A stretch of DNA of 64,000 nt from Odiellus spinosus (GCA_963920705.1 OY987225.1:3050501-3114500); one strand, 5' to 3'; shown: positions 11,522 to 24,157, counted from the stretch's first letter. Notes: generated by a model from the sequence alone, not told the origin. Program-made: numbers and translations.

Positions 11522-13960
11522 ATAGGGAACAATCAGTTGATATTCCGGATAGACATATATAAAATATTACGCTTCGATTATAATGGAAATATCAATTCAG
11601 ATTTCACGCATGACCCTTATTCATGAAAGCTATTACTTCTGGCTCAAACCCGAGTAAAATAACACTGGAAATGACGACATTCTGTACAACTGCAATAGAA
11701 GTTTTTTCCAGGCGAAATTGAGTTAACAAAGTGTCCGGTAAACGTGCGTAATACGAAAAGTGGATTATCAAAATAAGGAGTTAAATATTCAAAGGTGGCG
11801 ACTCCAAATATTATGAAGAACAGAGTATACTGTCATTTCCTTAAATGGCACTTAGTTGATGACTAAGACTCGCTTAAGCGATAAACCCACCATGTTGGTG
11901 TGAGGAAATCTTTTAAAGTCAGGCATTGACAAAGTTTTTTTAAGAGTAATTTGTGAAAAACCAAAATGCACGGGAAAAATGCAGTTAGGGTTACACTAGC
12001 TAGCTGCCAGAGTTCAAAGTCAAGAATCTTTGACCGCACTCTATTTGATATCGGGCTCAAAGCCATGTCCGGTTTATTTTTATTTGAGAATACTTAGTTT
12101 TGTTACGCTACTTATGCTCGTATTACCTATAATATATCCATTTTAGAGGACAAAAAACATTGCTCAAGGATTTTATTCCACAAATATGTAAATGGGTGTG
12201 AAAGTTTAGAGAATGAGCGTCATTCGATATCGATTCTCGATACCGTTATATTTCGTGCGAAAATATCACGTTTTTTCAGATGTTGTCTGGAAAAAACATA
12301 AATATGTTTTGAACGAAAGGACATTGTTCCAAATAAAAATGTTTATCTCAATAACAAGAAGTGTCAAAATTAAGTAAAGTTTTTAGAGTGATGCTCTAAG
12401 ACGTGGCGCTGCCAGGGGATGGACAAAGCGGGCTGTAGCCCGCTTTTGAAACAGGGCTCACATCGTAAGGTTGAGGGCTGAGCTATGTTATTAATGATTA
12501 CATAGGCTCTTATGATGATGCTAATTTATTTATACACATAGATTACCGACTGAAAAATAGTCTATGTGTTGGTACCTGGTTTATTTTACTTGGCTAGATT
12601 AAAAGAGACTGTCTCCGTGAAAAACATATTTATTTATTCCTCGAGCAGAACTCGCTGGGTTTAGACCTCCTCCTTTGGAGTTATTTTTGGAGAAGTGATT
12701 TTAAAAGAAGAAAGTTCTCCTTTTATAATACAAAAGGAAGCCACCATTTGGCCTAGGGAACGGGTTAGAGCATGGGGCAGTGCGAGCGTGAGAGAGTTTT
12801 TCCATGGTCAGGGCTTTGTTGTATCCCTTCGCGACCTTGTGGCGCTGGCTCTCCCTCTACCTGTCACTCAGACCACCCTGGACGCTTCCGTTCCCTTTAC
12901 AATTTATATTTACAAAGTATTTCAAAACTCGGGTTTTTACCCGAGTTTAAGAGAATAAAAATCTATATTCAGAAGAATATAAATTCACATAAATTAGTTT
13001 TAGGTACATTTTTTAGAGTTTAAATTTGATTTAAGTTAGGTTTAGATTTAATTTATAGCATATAATAAAATTCAACAGGGTGAACGGAAAAATCCGACGA
13101 TTTCATTGTCAAATGGCGCCGTTAGATGCCTCGGAATATTGATATCTGTCAATAAGAGATAATTTTGAACATGTAAGAACCTTCCAGAAATATAAACAGC
13201 GAGACTAAACCAGCAGTAAATGGCTTTTTCATTTACATACTAGTTCCTCTTCATCCACTACTTGATACTATTGCGTATTTTGGATATGAAATATCTGATG
13301 TTAAGGCTCTTCTTCCCTAAAAACGACGTTTTTGTGCTTTTTATACAGTTTATTACAGTTAGAAATACCAGGCTTTCAAATATTATAGAAAAATGTCTGC
13401 TTAATGTATTGGTGCTAGATTTTTTTCTTATGACATATCGGGATCATTAGTTATAATTATCCAAAGTCAATAAAGATTTGGCCTTACATGACTCCCTTTC
13501 ATCCTAACGTATCATCGTAAAAATAATCTCAAATCATAGATCGAAATCACACCTTTTGTTTGAGATGTTAATAGAAAATTACGCTTGATTAATTTTTAAT
13601 AAATTTAGGATGAAAGACACCCTTCTAATTTCTCCATTGTTTAATCCAGAGTCCAAGTTCCGAATGAAAACCGCCAGAGGTAGACGGTGTTTCCAAAACG
13701 GAGAAAATATTTTCTCCCACTTAGAAAGGGGAACTATGACCCTTTCTTTGCAATAGATAAGATCCATTTGTGTTGCGTGAGTTCCGACCGTCAGGTGTTT
13801 TCCTCTTCTCGGTATCCCAACGAAAAAGGGGATCCCTTGTTCGATGTTGAGTGCCGTCTAGTGTTTTAAATCGGTAAATTTTGGCGGAAAAGCAGCCTTA
13901 ATAGTAATAGCTTTTTGAAGGCATTGAGGTAGATGCCATTTCTAATCGTAAGATTAACTA
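11522..13960. other. No gene recognised
   Basis: AT-rich noncoding DNA with two short hairpins (AGCGGGCTGTAGCCCGCT near 12,427; ACTCGGGTTTTTACCCGAGT near 12,926). A GC-richer block at 12,750-12,900 is open in two frames but matches no domain I know; it may be mobile-element debris. Confidence 0.3.
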
Positions 13961-13968
13961 AAAAAGTC

Positions 13969-14807
13969 GGTGTATTCCTGTTGAACCGCCATCCATTCGA
14001 CCGACTCAATATCGATTGTATTTATCATTTATATGTATCGATATTTTCTGGGTCCCATTCGACCGATACAATATCGATTGAGGAAAATGTTGATGATGAT
14101 ATATTATAATAGAATGACTTTAAGTCACCGTGGCGTAGTGAAAGAAACTCGAGGTTAGTTTACGTTAAAGGTTAGTTTATATTTTTTGACTTTGGTGGAT
14201 TGTTTCTGTTATTTTATGTTGTCACTGTGGTGTAGTTTTACGATAATGGTTGGGTTAGGTTACAATTACTCATGAATATGAATTAAAAAAATAAATATAA
14301 ATCAGCAATTCACTTTATAAAAATAAGTTCCAGGGATCTGAAAGTATTTGGTTCTTCTAAACTAAATCTTGTGCTTAATATTTTACGAACTGTTCGAGTG
14401 TAGTGCTCATTTTACTTGGCCATTAAATTAATATAAGTGAATCAGATTTCTCACTTGCAAAGATTGAATCTTTGCGTTCCCGGTAATTTTATTTTTAATT
14501 CCAGCGGGTATATTCAAGCAGAGATTCTGGTCCCATTTAACCGAATCCCCCAAAAGTGCGGATTATTCGGTCGAATGGGATGTCGGTCGATTGGGATGTC
14601 GATCGAATGGGATGTCGACCCATTAGACCGACATCCTATTCGATCGACATAACACATTCGACAGAATGTCCTTCGACCGTCATTCCATTCGACCGACCAA
14701 ATATCGATTGCATTATTTTATAGTTATCGATATTGTGTCGGTCGATTGGGATTTTATTTTGGTGATTTATCGTGGCTAAAAATGTGTCGGTTCAATGGGC
14801 CACAATC
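13969..14807. mobile_element. Family-D element, 839 bp, with perfect 8-bp TSD
   Basis: The 8-bp direct repeat AAAAAGTC lies at 13,961-13,968 and 14,808-14,815. The element begins GGTGTATTCCTGTTGAACCG and ends GGTTCAATGGGCCACAATC, imperfect inverted ends that share the TTGAACCG core. Both subterminal regions are packed with CATTCGACCGA and TATCGATTG words in both orientations, candidate transposase-binding repeats. It has no transposase. It matches both ends of the larger composite at 40,480-51,043 and represents that insertion's empty state. An 8-bp duplication fits the P or hAT superfamilies. Confidence 0.85.
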
Positions 14808-14815
14808 AAAAAGTC

Positions 14816-15511
14816 TCGCGCTTTGCAATTTAATCTTCGGATTTTTTTTATTACTCATATTGAGTTTTCGTAGCGCAAACGATGAAGTACTCCGCATGAC
14901 GTCATTTTATGAGGGTCCTTCTACTTGGGTTTGGAGCTGGAGTAGAGTAGTGAAGGCCAAAATTTCTTCTGGATTTGACAAAATTAGATAGAACCAAACA
15001 GGAAAATCTCATTTAAATTTTACACAACTGTACCATAAAAGGATATGTTTCGCGCAAATCGTGGTCTATAAAATAGGGTAAACTTTAACATTAAAATATA
15101 TGATATAAGCGACAGTTATTATATCAAAAATGCTTTTATGAGCAAATACTTGAAATCGCCGATTACATACGGTAAATCCATTAACCGCCATATCTGCTCT
15201 AGAACGAGTACTTCTAAAAAGCTCTTGATTAATGTTCGCAACCATAACAAGGGGGTGAGACAAGCGGCTTTACGTAAATCACACATATTTCCTTTAACTA
15301 TATGTAATTGGAGTATTGCTTCTAAGATCTGTAAATCGGTGTCACTTGATGCGAGATAGTAAATAATTCCAGCCGTTCTACCATTTACAATTGACGAATA
15401 CTCACTTAACGAAGCTTAAAGTCTGATAAAATGAAAGATTAATGTTATATATTTTGAATGACGATCACCACGACTCAAGTCGTGGAAATTCATTCAATTT
15501 AGATTTTATAC
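14816..15511. other. No gene recognised
   Basis: The frames at 14,746-14,991 and 15,138-15,359 straddle repeats and show no domain. I see no splice-consistent exon. Confidence 0.3.
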
Positions 15512-16368
15512 AAAAAAGAGGTTGCTTCGCACCCTTAAAAAGGACTCTTTATCTTAACTCGGGTCAAACGCGTGAAGGGACACGAATTAATTGTTAGAGA
15601 AAGAGCGATTTAATATCTTTAAAATTATAATTTGTAGATTTAGTGTACTACTCCAAAGATTTTATTATTATTAAATATTTTCCAAAAAACGGATAGAGAC
15701 GACCTAGGAAACCTTCCCCTCTTATTGATGTTATTTTTAAATTCTTACAATATCAATAATAAACAAAGCTAAAGACGGGATTCCTTTAATGTATATATAT
15801 AATTACAATAAGTCATACTCAAGGTTATGTTTTAAATATTTTTGAAAGGCTAAATTACACAGGAAATTTTCATAGAAATTGTTTTTTAACGCTTTACGAG
15901 AAAGTGAAGCTTTTAATATACCTAACATATATCGAGGGGGATGTCATCTGAGTTCACGTGAGTCCAGCTTTGGTAGTGTTAAGAGTTCAGCTTTGGTAGT
16001 TCAAATTTTTTGTACATCTGAGTTCTCAAGTGTTTGCTTCCTCGTCACTTAAGTTTTAAATAATCATAGAAGTAGGAGAAGATTAATGAGGTTTCGCCTT
16101 ATATAATAATAATGTAAACTATCCATTTTATTAGTGTTATTTACTTTAGTTTAGAAAATTAACAATAAATGTATTTGAAATATTTTTCCTAGGTCGTCTT
16201 TATCCGTTTTTTTTTTAAATATTTAATAATAATAAAATCTTTGTAGAAAAGTAAATCTAACTATAATTTTAAGGATATTAATTTGCTCTTTCTCTAACAA
16301 TTAATTTGTGTCCCTTCACAGGTTTGACCGGAGTTAGATAAAGAGCCCTTTTTAAGGCTTTGAAGCAG

Positions 16369-16403
<35 letters not shown>
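15512..16403. mobile_element. Foldback element, about 0.9 kb, with about 190-bp arms
   Basis: The left arm (from AAAAAAGAGG at 15,512 to about 15,712) is repeated inverted at 16,185-16,375; for example TAACAATTAATT and CCTAGGTCGTC-type blocks pair. The right end runs into a T tract of about 33 bases. The loop is noncoding. Confidence 0.65.
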
Positions 16404-16408
<5 letters not shown>

Positions 16409-17070
16409 CTGTCCTTTTTACGAAAAATATACACCTTTTCCAAATTTCACTAGTTAGTTGTACCTTAATTCGTACTAATGCTGAATAAAACTTAAAGCGT
16501 TTAATTGATGCTTCAATCTGCATTTAATTAAAAGCCTGGTACAAATCTCGAAAAATAAACTAACCTAATTACCTTACCTAACGTAGTTAAAGGGATGGGC
16601 CATTTCGAGGGATTAACTAACCTAACCTAACATATAATCTTTTATTTTATTTATTAAACGTTTCTGGAGAGCTATCGGACGTACTAATCCTTTATCAATC
16701 CAATTCAAAAACAAGTTATGAAGATACGCGTTTCTTGTGGAAGCATGCACTAGATTTGTGAAATTCACCAAAGACTCGATTAAATCCCATGCAAACCAAT
16801 TTGAGACGTCCGAAAACTATTGTCATTACTGCATTTTTCAGTAAAGCAAAGTACAAAATGATGAGTAACATGTTCTCTGCATTTTGCCTGAAAACCACAA
16901 AACAGATGGGGAACCTAAAACTGGTTTTTCGACAAAAGTTCAGATAATATTTATATGCTAGTGCTTGGAATCGGATAAAAATTATTTTCTGTTATTTATA
17001 TTTTTTCTGATATTTTTTCTGATGAATTGTTTGTGATTAAAAATACGCGAATATTAAATTCAGATAATAG

Positions 17071-17407
17071 CAGAAGCCGATGAAACCCTCCTTTGAAGTC
17101 TATTGCTCCCGGGTCTTGTCTACCCCTCTCTGTATGGGTTAGTTTCAAAAAGCGTGATTCGTAGGTCTCCTAACGGTAGATATTTTCGGAGCGGGAGTTC
17201 ATCGAGCTGATATCTCTAGCAGCCTCGGAGTTGGTCAAAAAAACGTCGTCGTTTGTGGAGAGAGAGAATTTCCAATTTTCCGTAGACAGGGGGGATGAAG
17301 TAGGACCCCTTCTAAATCGTAAAATTGGGAATTTTACCCATACAGAGAGGAGCGCTATATGGAACATTGGAGTAGTAGACTTCAAAGGAGGGTTTCATCG
17401 GCTTCTG
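17071..17407. mobile_element. Family-B MITE, copy 1
   Basis: Inverted ends read CAGAAGCCGATGAAACCCTC and complement. The flanks ATAATAG and ATAATAT match at 6 of 7 positions, which fits a 6-7-bp target duplication. Subterminal regions pair further, including CCTCTCTGTATGGG. The core carries an AAACGACGACG-type word. Noncoding. Confidence 0.85.
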
Positions 17408-17613
17408 ATAATATTTATATGCTAGTGCTTGGAATCGGATAAACATTATTTTCTGTTATTTATATTTTTTCTGATGAATTGTTTGTGATTAAAAATACGC
17501 GATTATTAAATTCAGATAATAGATAAATGGATGTTGGGTTTATCCGAATATAAGGTGACAAGCTTTATCTTTTAACAAGTTACTCGTATTCAAAGAATGT
17601 TGTTAAGTTGAAG

Positions 17614-17947
17614 CAGAAGCCGATGAAACCCTCCTTTGAAGTCTACTACTCTAATGTTCCATATAGCGCTCCTCTCTGCATGGGTAAAATTCACAATTTT
17701 ACGAGATCGGAGGGGTCCTACTTCATCCCCCTGTCTACGGAAAATTGGAAATTCTCTCTCCACAAACGACGACGTTTTTTTGACGACCTCCAAGGCTGCT
17801 AGAGATATTCGCTTGACGAACTCCCGCTCCGAAAATATCTACCGTTAGGAGGCGTACGAATCGTGCTTTTTGAAACTAACCCATACAGAGAGGGGTAGAC
17901 AAGACCCGGGAGTAATAGACTTCAAAGGAGGGTTTCATCGGCTTCTG
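17614..17947. mobile_element. Family-B MITE, copy 2 (opposite orientation)
   Basis: Same ends as copy 1, interior inverted relative to it. Flanks GTTGAAG and GTTGAAT match at 6 of 7. The two copies are only about 200 bp apart and also share flanking AT-rich sequence (ATTTATATTTTTTCTGAT duplicated near 16,990 and 17,455). Confidence 0.85.
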
Positions 17948-18264
17948 GTTGAATCAAACTGATAATATGAGAATATAATTCAATAGATAAATCCAATTAA
18001 TAAAAGTTATACAAAGTTCGGTACAATGCCAATTGCACAATGAAAGTGGTTGGTGAAATAGACCCCTGTTGACAGACATTTCTAGGTTTATATGGATGGA
18101 CAAAATTAAGTAATTTTCCCTTTAACTGAAAATTCATTTTATTTAATTGGATTGCTAGACCATTCTTGCAAACCTCAGCTACTCATACGTGATTGAGTAC
18201 GATAAAATTGAAGCAATATGTGGAAAGAGAGGATGATTGATGTCTAAAGGACAAATTCCAAGTT

Positions 18265-18618
18265 TTATGTTTTACGAAGTCCAAAGTTGTAATTTCCGAC
18301 TAATTTGTAATCGTCGGGTATACTTCCAATTAGTTTTGATTGTTTTTCTTCGAATTGCGGTGTTATAAAAGTGTCCTGAAGAGTAGCCCTTATTATTGTC
18401 ACTATGCTCAAAACGATACCTACAATTAGATTGAAACTATGTTGGATTTTAGGAAAATGTTCAAAAATGGTACTAAGATTAACTTCAACCGTGTGTACGG
18501 TCGTATTGAGAGTGCCTAAAAGGTAAAAACGTTTGAATTGTACTTTATTCCTCATCTCACTATAAGTGAACCTATCACCGTTTTTATACAAAGTCAATGG
18601 GTATTTCAAACCAGCCAA
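18265..18618 (-). CDS. Possible exon of unknown protein
   Basis: A 117-residue minus frame with a plausible acceptor (AACTAG) at its upstream edge and one hydrophobic stretch (FNLIVGIVLSIVTIIRATL) that could span a membrane. I recognise no family. It could belong to a minus-strand gene, perhaps the one containing the DEG/ENaC exon at 5.6-5.9 kb, but I see nothing that links them. Confidence 0.2.
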   Translation of the reverse strand: MAGLKYPLTLYKNGDRFTYSEMRNKVQFKRFYLLGTLNTTVHTVEVNLSTIFEHFPKIQHSFNLIVGIVLSIVTIIRATLQDTFITPQFEEKQSKLIGSIPDDYKLVGNYNFGLRKT

Positions 18619-19130
18619 CTAGTTGGTTCAATTTGTAGGAACAACTTGCCGTTCACACGCGAATGCAAAATATTAAATTCCATTGCCAATTTTTACGAAA
18701 GTTGATTTATTATTATGGAGTCTTACTTAACGCACGTTCAGTTTTCATTCGAATAAAAATAGATTTTGAAGTTATTTTCTCTAGCAGTGAAAAATAATTT
18801 GCAATTTTCCTTCGCTATCAGAAATAAACTAATCAAAAAAGCACAAATTCTCAATTTCTCATACGAAAATAAAATGGTTACCAGAACACGCCGTTAAGCC
18901 GGAAGGAAAAGGTTATTTAGTACGGTGAAAATCAAATAGATGGCGACCTTGTACCATTATTATTTTCTGATTTTTATTAGCCATGGATTAATTGTAAGTG
19001 CACTCCATGTATTAGTGTTCCCTCGCCTTCCTTCCTTTTTCTTTTCCTTGGTAGGGCAAACATCTATTCTTCTCTCCTGTTCAATCGTCATCATAAAAGT
19101 CGCATTTGGGCTTTGCCTTTTTAGCCAGAA

Positions 19131-19162
19131 CATGGATTAATTATACGTATAATTAATCCATG
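19131..19162. repeat. Perfect 32-bp palindrome
   Basis: CATGGATTAATTATAC is followed directly by its exact complement, with no loop. Confidence 0.9.
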
Positions 19163-19895
19163 GCCAGAAGACCGAAAATATTTATTTTGCTTAGGGTGAC
19201 ATACTCGGCGAAATTAGGAACTAACACCAAAACATGGTTTTTAATCGATTTCTTCTCGGATTTCAAACCGATTTCAATGAAATTACTTTATGTCACTTTG
19301 AAATCCTCTTCGATTAATGTTCATTTCAATTTTTTCGGACTACTAGTTCGCTCTAATCAACGGAAAAACGATTTAAAAACCTACTCGTACAAATTAATAT
19401 TTTTCTTAAGTAAGGAGTACTACATTTTTTTTCATATTACTTCATGTCACAGAGGATAGGTGACGCCTAATTATCATGTAAACCACGATTTGAATGAGGA
19501 ATTTTACCTCCCCCTTAATATATCAGAATTCAGATTGGCCGAAAAATAATCCCTATACGTCATAGAAAGACTGTTATCGGTGAAATTTCTGTAGTTGGCG
19601 CGACAAGTGGCCTAGAAATGGGTTCAGCGCAACACATTTTTTCTGGAACAGTTTTAAAGTCTACATCTTGTATAATTTTTGTTCACACAAAATAACTAGT
19701 TGGGACAATTCGAGTTGTCCAATCTAGTTGAAGATAAAAATTGGCTAATATGAAAGGCCCTTTATTTTAAATCTTTGGGATTGCGGAATGTTAAGCTGCA
19801 AAAGTAAAAAAATCCAAATATACCAATTTTTCCACTTGAGTAGGACTTTCCGGTTAGAGCTTAGGTTACAATACACCATTTAGCCATTACTTGGG

Positions 19896-20010
19896 GCGCT
19901 ATAGCGGCATAGGGCGAACTTTCGCTGGGTGAAAATGGCAGGGAATAAAAACCTGCATGGGGTAATACGCGGGGTACTACGCGCGTTTCACTGAGCGAAC
20001 GTTTTTCCAA
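19896..20010 (-). repeat. Family-E interspersed repeat, copy 2
   Basis: Inverted, diverged copy of 7,965-8,082, ending about 130 bp upstream of the first recognisable chitin synthase exon. Confidence 0.65.
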
Positions 20011-20138
20011 GTATCTAGTGGTCTCCACCTGGCTGTTTTAAAAGAGATGTACTAGGCAAAAAGGCAAACGTTACTTCAATACGAATAAAGATCACATTTT
20101 CCTTGAAAATGCTCCCAATTTGGATCCCACTATTTTAG

Positions 20139-20313
20139 TCCCTATTCGACCATATATTTATGGAAGCCGTGCCATTATTATTTTGACCTTTAGGTTATTT
20201 GGAAAGAGTTTAAGAGGAGCCGTTATCCATCCATATACTAAAGTGTACGCATGCGCTACCATGTGGCACGAAACTGCCCATGAAATGATGGAAATGCTCA
20301 AGTCTTTTATGAA
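20139..20313 (+). CDS. CHS: Chitin synthase, first recognisable exon
   Basis: Encodes TKVYACATMWHETAHEMMEM preceded by a hydrophobic stretch. The YACATMWHE block is diagnostic of animal chitin synthases; it sits just before the catalytic GT2 domain. The acceptor is TATTTTAG at 20,131-20,138 and the donor GTGAGT at 20,314. The phase joins the next exon exactly (a split lysine codon). Exons for the N-terminal multi-helix membrane domain, expected upstream, were not found. Confidence 0.85.
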
Positions 20314-20371
20314 GTGAGTAACATATGAAAACAATGCATTTACAATTACTCATTTTTCTTATCAAATCTAG

Positions 20372-20433
20372 ACTTGATTTGGAAATATTGAATCAAAAAA
20401 AGGGGGCAATTCAAAACTTTCCAGAATTTGAAT
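20372..20433 (+). CDS. CHS: Chitin synthase exon
   Basis: A 62-nt exon that continues the MLKSFMK helix and ends in PEFE, corresponding to the EFE that precedes the conserved H-F-D-A block in other animal chitin synthases. The acceptor is ATCTAG at 20,366-20,371 and the donor GTGAGA at 20,434. It is too short to stand out as an open frame, and was recognised by phase and family pattern. Confidence 0.75.
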
Positions 20434-20551
20434 GTGAGATGCTACTTTTTTAATTTTAAAAATGAATGCTACTTTTTACATATTCCTATAATCTTGTTCA
20501 AGTGGATTTAACATTAAATTCCTCACTATAGATATAAATTATGAATCTTAG

Positions 20552-20889
20552 CAGAAGCCGATGAAACCCTCCTTTGAAGTCTATTACTCCCGGGTCTTGT
20601 CTACCCCTCTCTGTATGGGTTAGTTTCAAAAAGCGCGATTCGTACGCCTCCTAACGGTAGATATTTTCGGAGCGGGAGTTCGTCGAGCGAATATCTCTAG
20701 CAGCCTTGGAGTTCGTCAAAAAAACGTCGTCGTTTGTGGAGAGAGAGAATTTCCAATTTTCCGTAGACAGGGGGGTATGAAGTAGGACCCCTCCGATCTC
20801 GTAAAATCGTGAATTTTACCCATACAGAGAGGCGCGCTATATGTAACATTAGAGTAGTAGACTTCAAAGGAGGGTTTCATCGGCTTCTG
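20552..20889. mobile_element. Family-B MITE, copy 3 (in a chitin synthase intron)
   Basis: CAGAAGCCGATGAAACCC ends, with perfect 7-bp flanking repeats ATCTTAG at 20,545-20,551 and 20,890-20,896. Noncoding. Confidence 0.9.
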
Positions 20890-20896
20890 ATCTTAG

Positions 20897-21699
20897 ATGG
20901 ATCAAAACATTAACTCCAATTCGATGAAAGTATAGTTATATCGTATCGCTTTCCTCACAATAAATATAAATCAATAAAATAAAACGGATATTTTAATCCC
21001 TGGGAATCAATTAAGCGCCTTCAGTTCATCTTCATAAACCAATGTATTGTAGATAAATCTGTAGGTTAATGAAGGCGAATCGTTTTGAAAATGGTTCCCG
21101 AAGCACTTTCGAGAAATCGATGAAAGAAAAATGGTTTCCCGTTTACATGACTGCAGTAAAACGTTTTGAAATGGTTTTAAACGACTCCAAGGTATAGCAT
21201 GAACACACCTTCTGAGTACAAAGTTCCGAGAAACGTAAAACTAGGGGGCCGCAAAATGAGAAAACTCAATGCCAATGCCAGCCAACTTCAACGGGTAAAT
21301 GTTTTAAAAACGTCAATGCCACCCTAACGCCATTGTTAATCTTTACAAATCCTCCCAACTCCCATATTAAAAGAAAAATTCCCTGCCAAAGCCAATTAAT
21401 AAGTTTTACCCAATTCCAATTCTCTGCCAAAGCCAATTGATAATTTCCAATCCCTGCAAAGCCAACCCCTTTGAACTCGAAATTCTAATTTCTAAAGGAA
21501 CTCTATCAATTCGGGACCCAAAAGCTCCCTTCCAATGCCACCAACTCCATTTTGAACTAAATCCAGCCATAACCCAATCCCACCCAACTCCAGAATTAAA
21601 TATATTAAAATTTCCACTCCCTCCCGACTCCCGTTCATTTCAGAGACAGTAATCCCAAAGTCACCCAACGCTAGTTTTTAAATAGAGTAGCTGTAAAGC
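20897..21699. other. Intron DNA with degenerate CTGCCAAAGCCAATT repeats
   Basis: From about 21,260 to 21,600 a C-rich motif (GCCAATT, CCTGCCAAAGCC) recurs irregularly. It could be the leader of the LINE that follows. No coding exon seen. Confidence 0.35.
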
Positions 21700-23700
21700 G
21701 GACTATTTCTTAGGCCGATAGCCTCGCGTGGGTTAGTGTGTTCGTCGGGGATAGATGAGAACGCGAAAAAGGCAATTTGAGAATTAGGCGACTCTACCCT
21801 ACATTATGCAGTGAATGTGATTCTTCCCTGGAAGAATCGTCGGTTTTAAAGTGCGAGGAGTGTTCGCATTGGTGTCACGCGGTCTGTTCGGATCTGGCTC
21901 CTTTTGAAGCTCCAGCTTATACGACACAATAGGCAGATTAAGTGGTTTTGTAGGCAATGCAATCCTCGGTTTGAGCTTCGCCTGAAGGAATCGCTCGAAC
22001 TTCAGGAAAAAAAAACACGCCTATCGGTGCTAGAAATGGTTAAGGCACCTGCGGGTAAATCTGCTGCGACGCTCTCCAAAGAGATTTTGGATAAACCCCT
22101 ACGATTCCAGGAATCATAGGAGAAGATCTCCGACTTGCTGTAGCGGTTGGAGACACAAGTGGCCAAGTGTGAGTCACAGTTTCTGGAACATGTTGGTAGA
22201 TTAGAGCAACTAGAGGTGGAAATCCAAGAAATCCCGAAGTTAAGTAAAGAACAGATCGTTTCGAGTAACAAGCTGATAGGCTGAATCGCGCATCAAACGT
22301 TTTGGCCTTTAATATCCCAGAGTCGGAGGACTCCTCACCCCAAGACAGGCGTGAGGCGGACACACAGGTTTGGAAGAATTGTTTACGGACGTGTTACACC
22401 TGCCTGCCCATCTGCCGCGGTTTTTCACGGTTGTGTGGTTGGGCAAATACGCCCAAGGCCGTGTCCGACGTATACGATTTTCTTTCACGGACTGTATCGG
22501 CAAAATGTCACTTCTCGAAGCGGCTAAGTGTCTGAGAGCGAATTCACTGCCAGTAGGTCACCCTAAAGGCTCCACTTTCGCAGGATCGAACGGTCTCTGA
22601 GCGCGCCGCTGTTCGGTGGTCTTTGAAGCGTCGGGGACAGGACGCCGGTCGTTCTCCATCCCGTCGTACGGATTCCCATACCGGTGGTGATGTGAACCAT
22701 TGACGTGTTTGCCCCGTCAGCTTCGATTTTTGTGTAAATAATAACCATGTAAATAATATTATTATTCCTGATGAGCCTTGTAAGACATTGACTTTTCTAG
22801 TTGCCTATACTGAATCCCTGATTAGTAAACTTTTGGAATTACGCCTTTTAATTTGGGAACTAGTTCCTGATGCGATTGCGATCACCGAGACCTGGTTAAA
22901 TGGTGGTATTGGTGCCGAACTTTATCGTAATGACGTGTCATTTCGATCAGATAGTGATGTAACCAAATGTGGCGGCTGTGTAGTTTACTGTCGATACGAA
23001 CTTGCCGTAGCTCTCAATCGTACTCTTACTTCCCCCAACAATTTAGCAAGCCAATTTAAACTCAATGGTGCTTTATTCATAGTACTTTGCTGTTACAGGA
23101 GCCCGTCTGCTTCATTGGATTTTTTGAAGCGACTATTGACAACGATTGAGAGGACTTGAAAGTTAGCGGATATACTGGTAGTGGGTAGTTCAATGCCCCA
23201 GAGATTGATTTGTCTCGCTGCTCAACGCGTAGGGGGTGAGGTTGGTGGAGAGCAGACTGCTAACTGTATTGTCTAGCTGTAATTTGAGGCATCACATCCT
23301 CAAGCCTACTCGGCGCAGAGGAACGAATGTGCCTTCTCTTTTTTATTCGGTTATAACCTTTGACTGGGATGGAGTGCATTCGTTTTCCCATCTCCCGCCA
23401 CTGGGAAAAGGGGATCACGATGTTCTCTCCTTTTCCGCAACATAAACAAAGTCATAAGATATGCAACTTTAAAGGGGCTATACGCATATCACGGATACTT
23501 TCATTGACTATGAGTAATTGGATGTCTTCCTTAAAGAACAATTAATCGGTCTCTTCATGTTAAATCTGCTTATCGTGAATCTTATTGTGATAAATTCTAT
23601 TGACGAATTCGGAATGTCCATACTCATAAACCAACTTCTAGGGGCTAAGTACAAATATAATGATGAATTATCGCAATAGATGGCGCGCCTGCCCCTCACT
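21700..23700 (+). pseudogene. CR1-like LINE relic: PHD-finger ORF1 and endonuclease
   Basis: At about 21,795-21,905 a cysteine-rich segment reads as a PHD finger (CSEC, CEECSHWCHAVC), a domain typical of ORF1 in CR1-type non-LTR elements. It is followed by a coiled-coil-like charged stretch (21,960-22,260). From 22,788 to 23,159 the plus frame encodes an AP endonuclease fragment (PDAIAITETWL, then GGCVVYCR, then CCYRSPSAS). The endonuclease continues in broken frames to about 23,440, where GKGDHDVLSFS corresponds to the SDH motif. No reverse transcriptase follows, so the copy is both decayed and truncated at its 3' side. It lies within the intron between chitin synthase exons 2 and 3 (as numbered here). 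Confidence 0.7.
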
Positions 23701-24021
23701 CTATCTCTCGCTCTCGTACCTATCCACGCATTACACCCGCTGCTATGGGAAACGCGTAGAGGGGAGGAATTATCGATCGCCTAGTTTGTCTCTCTCGTCA
23801 TAGCGTAGCCAATCAGAATAGGATCAGAATGGGAACTACAATACTGACATCTCTTAAGAGATCGGTGCGTAAAGAGTGTACTGCAATGGAGGCTGCCCCT
23901 GCAAGTTCCTCTTCAATTCCGAATTCGTCTATTAACTTTAGGAAGCAACACCATTTTCTGGCTCAAACCAATTCTCTCCCTATATTATGACCGAATCCAA
24001 TTATTATTTCTCGTTATAAAG

Positions 24022-24157
24022 TTCATGTCTTCCTGGATGAAGCTTACATTTGGTGCACCGAAATAGGCGAGGTCGATGGACAGAAAAAAGAAATTAGGAT
24101 TAAAAGAGTCAATAACTACGTACAAGTCTTTCTTTCCTCGAAGATGCTAGCACTAAA
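24022..24157 (+). CDS. CHS: Chitin synthase exon
   Basis: Begins HVFLDEAY, the counterpart of the conserved HIFFDDAF block at the entrance to the catalytic domain. It continues through a variable linker to KMLAL. The acceptor is TATAAAG ending at 24,021 and the donor GTAAGC at 24,158. Joining to the 20,372-20,433 exon gives EFEFHVFLDEAY, in phase. Recognised by family pattern. Confidence 0.8.

Larger units (their letters stand above)
18619..20138. other. No gene recognised; chitin synthase 5' exons not found
   Basis: The first exons of the chitin synthase gene ought to lie upstream of 20,139, but no frame here matches its N-terminal membrane domain. A perfect 32-bp palindrome is at 19,131-19,162 and a family-E repeat at 19,896-20,010. 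Confidence 0.35.
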
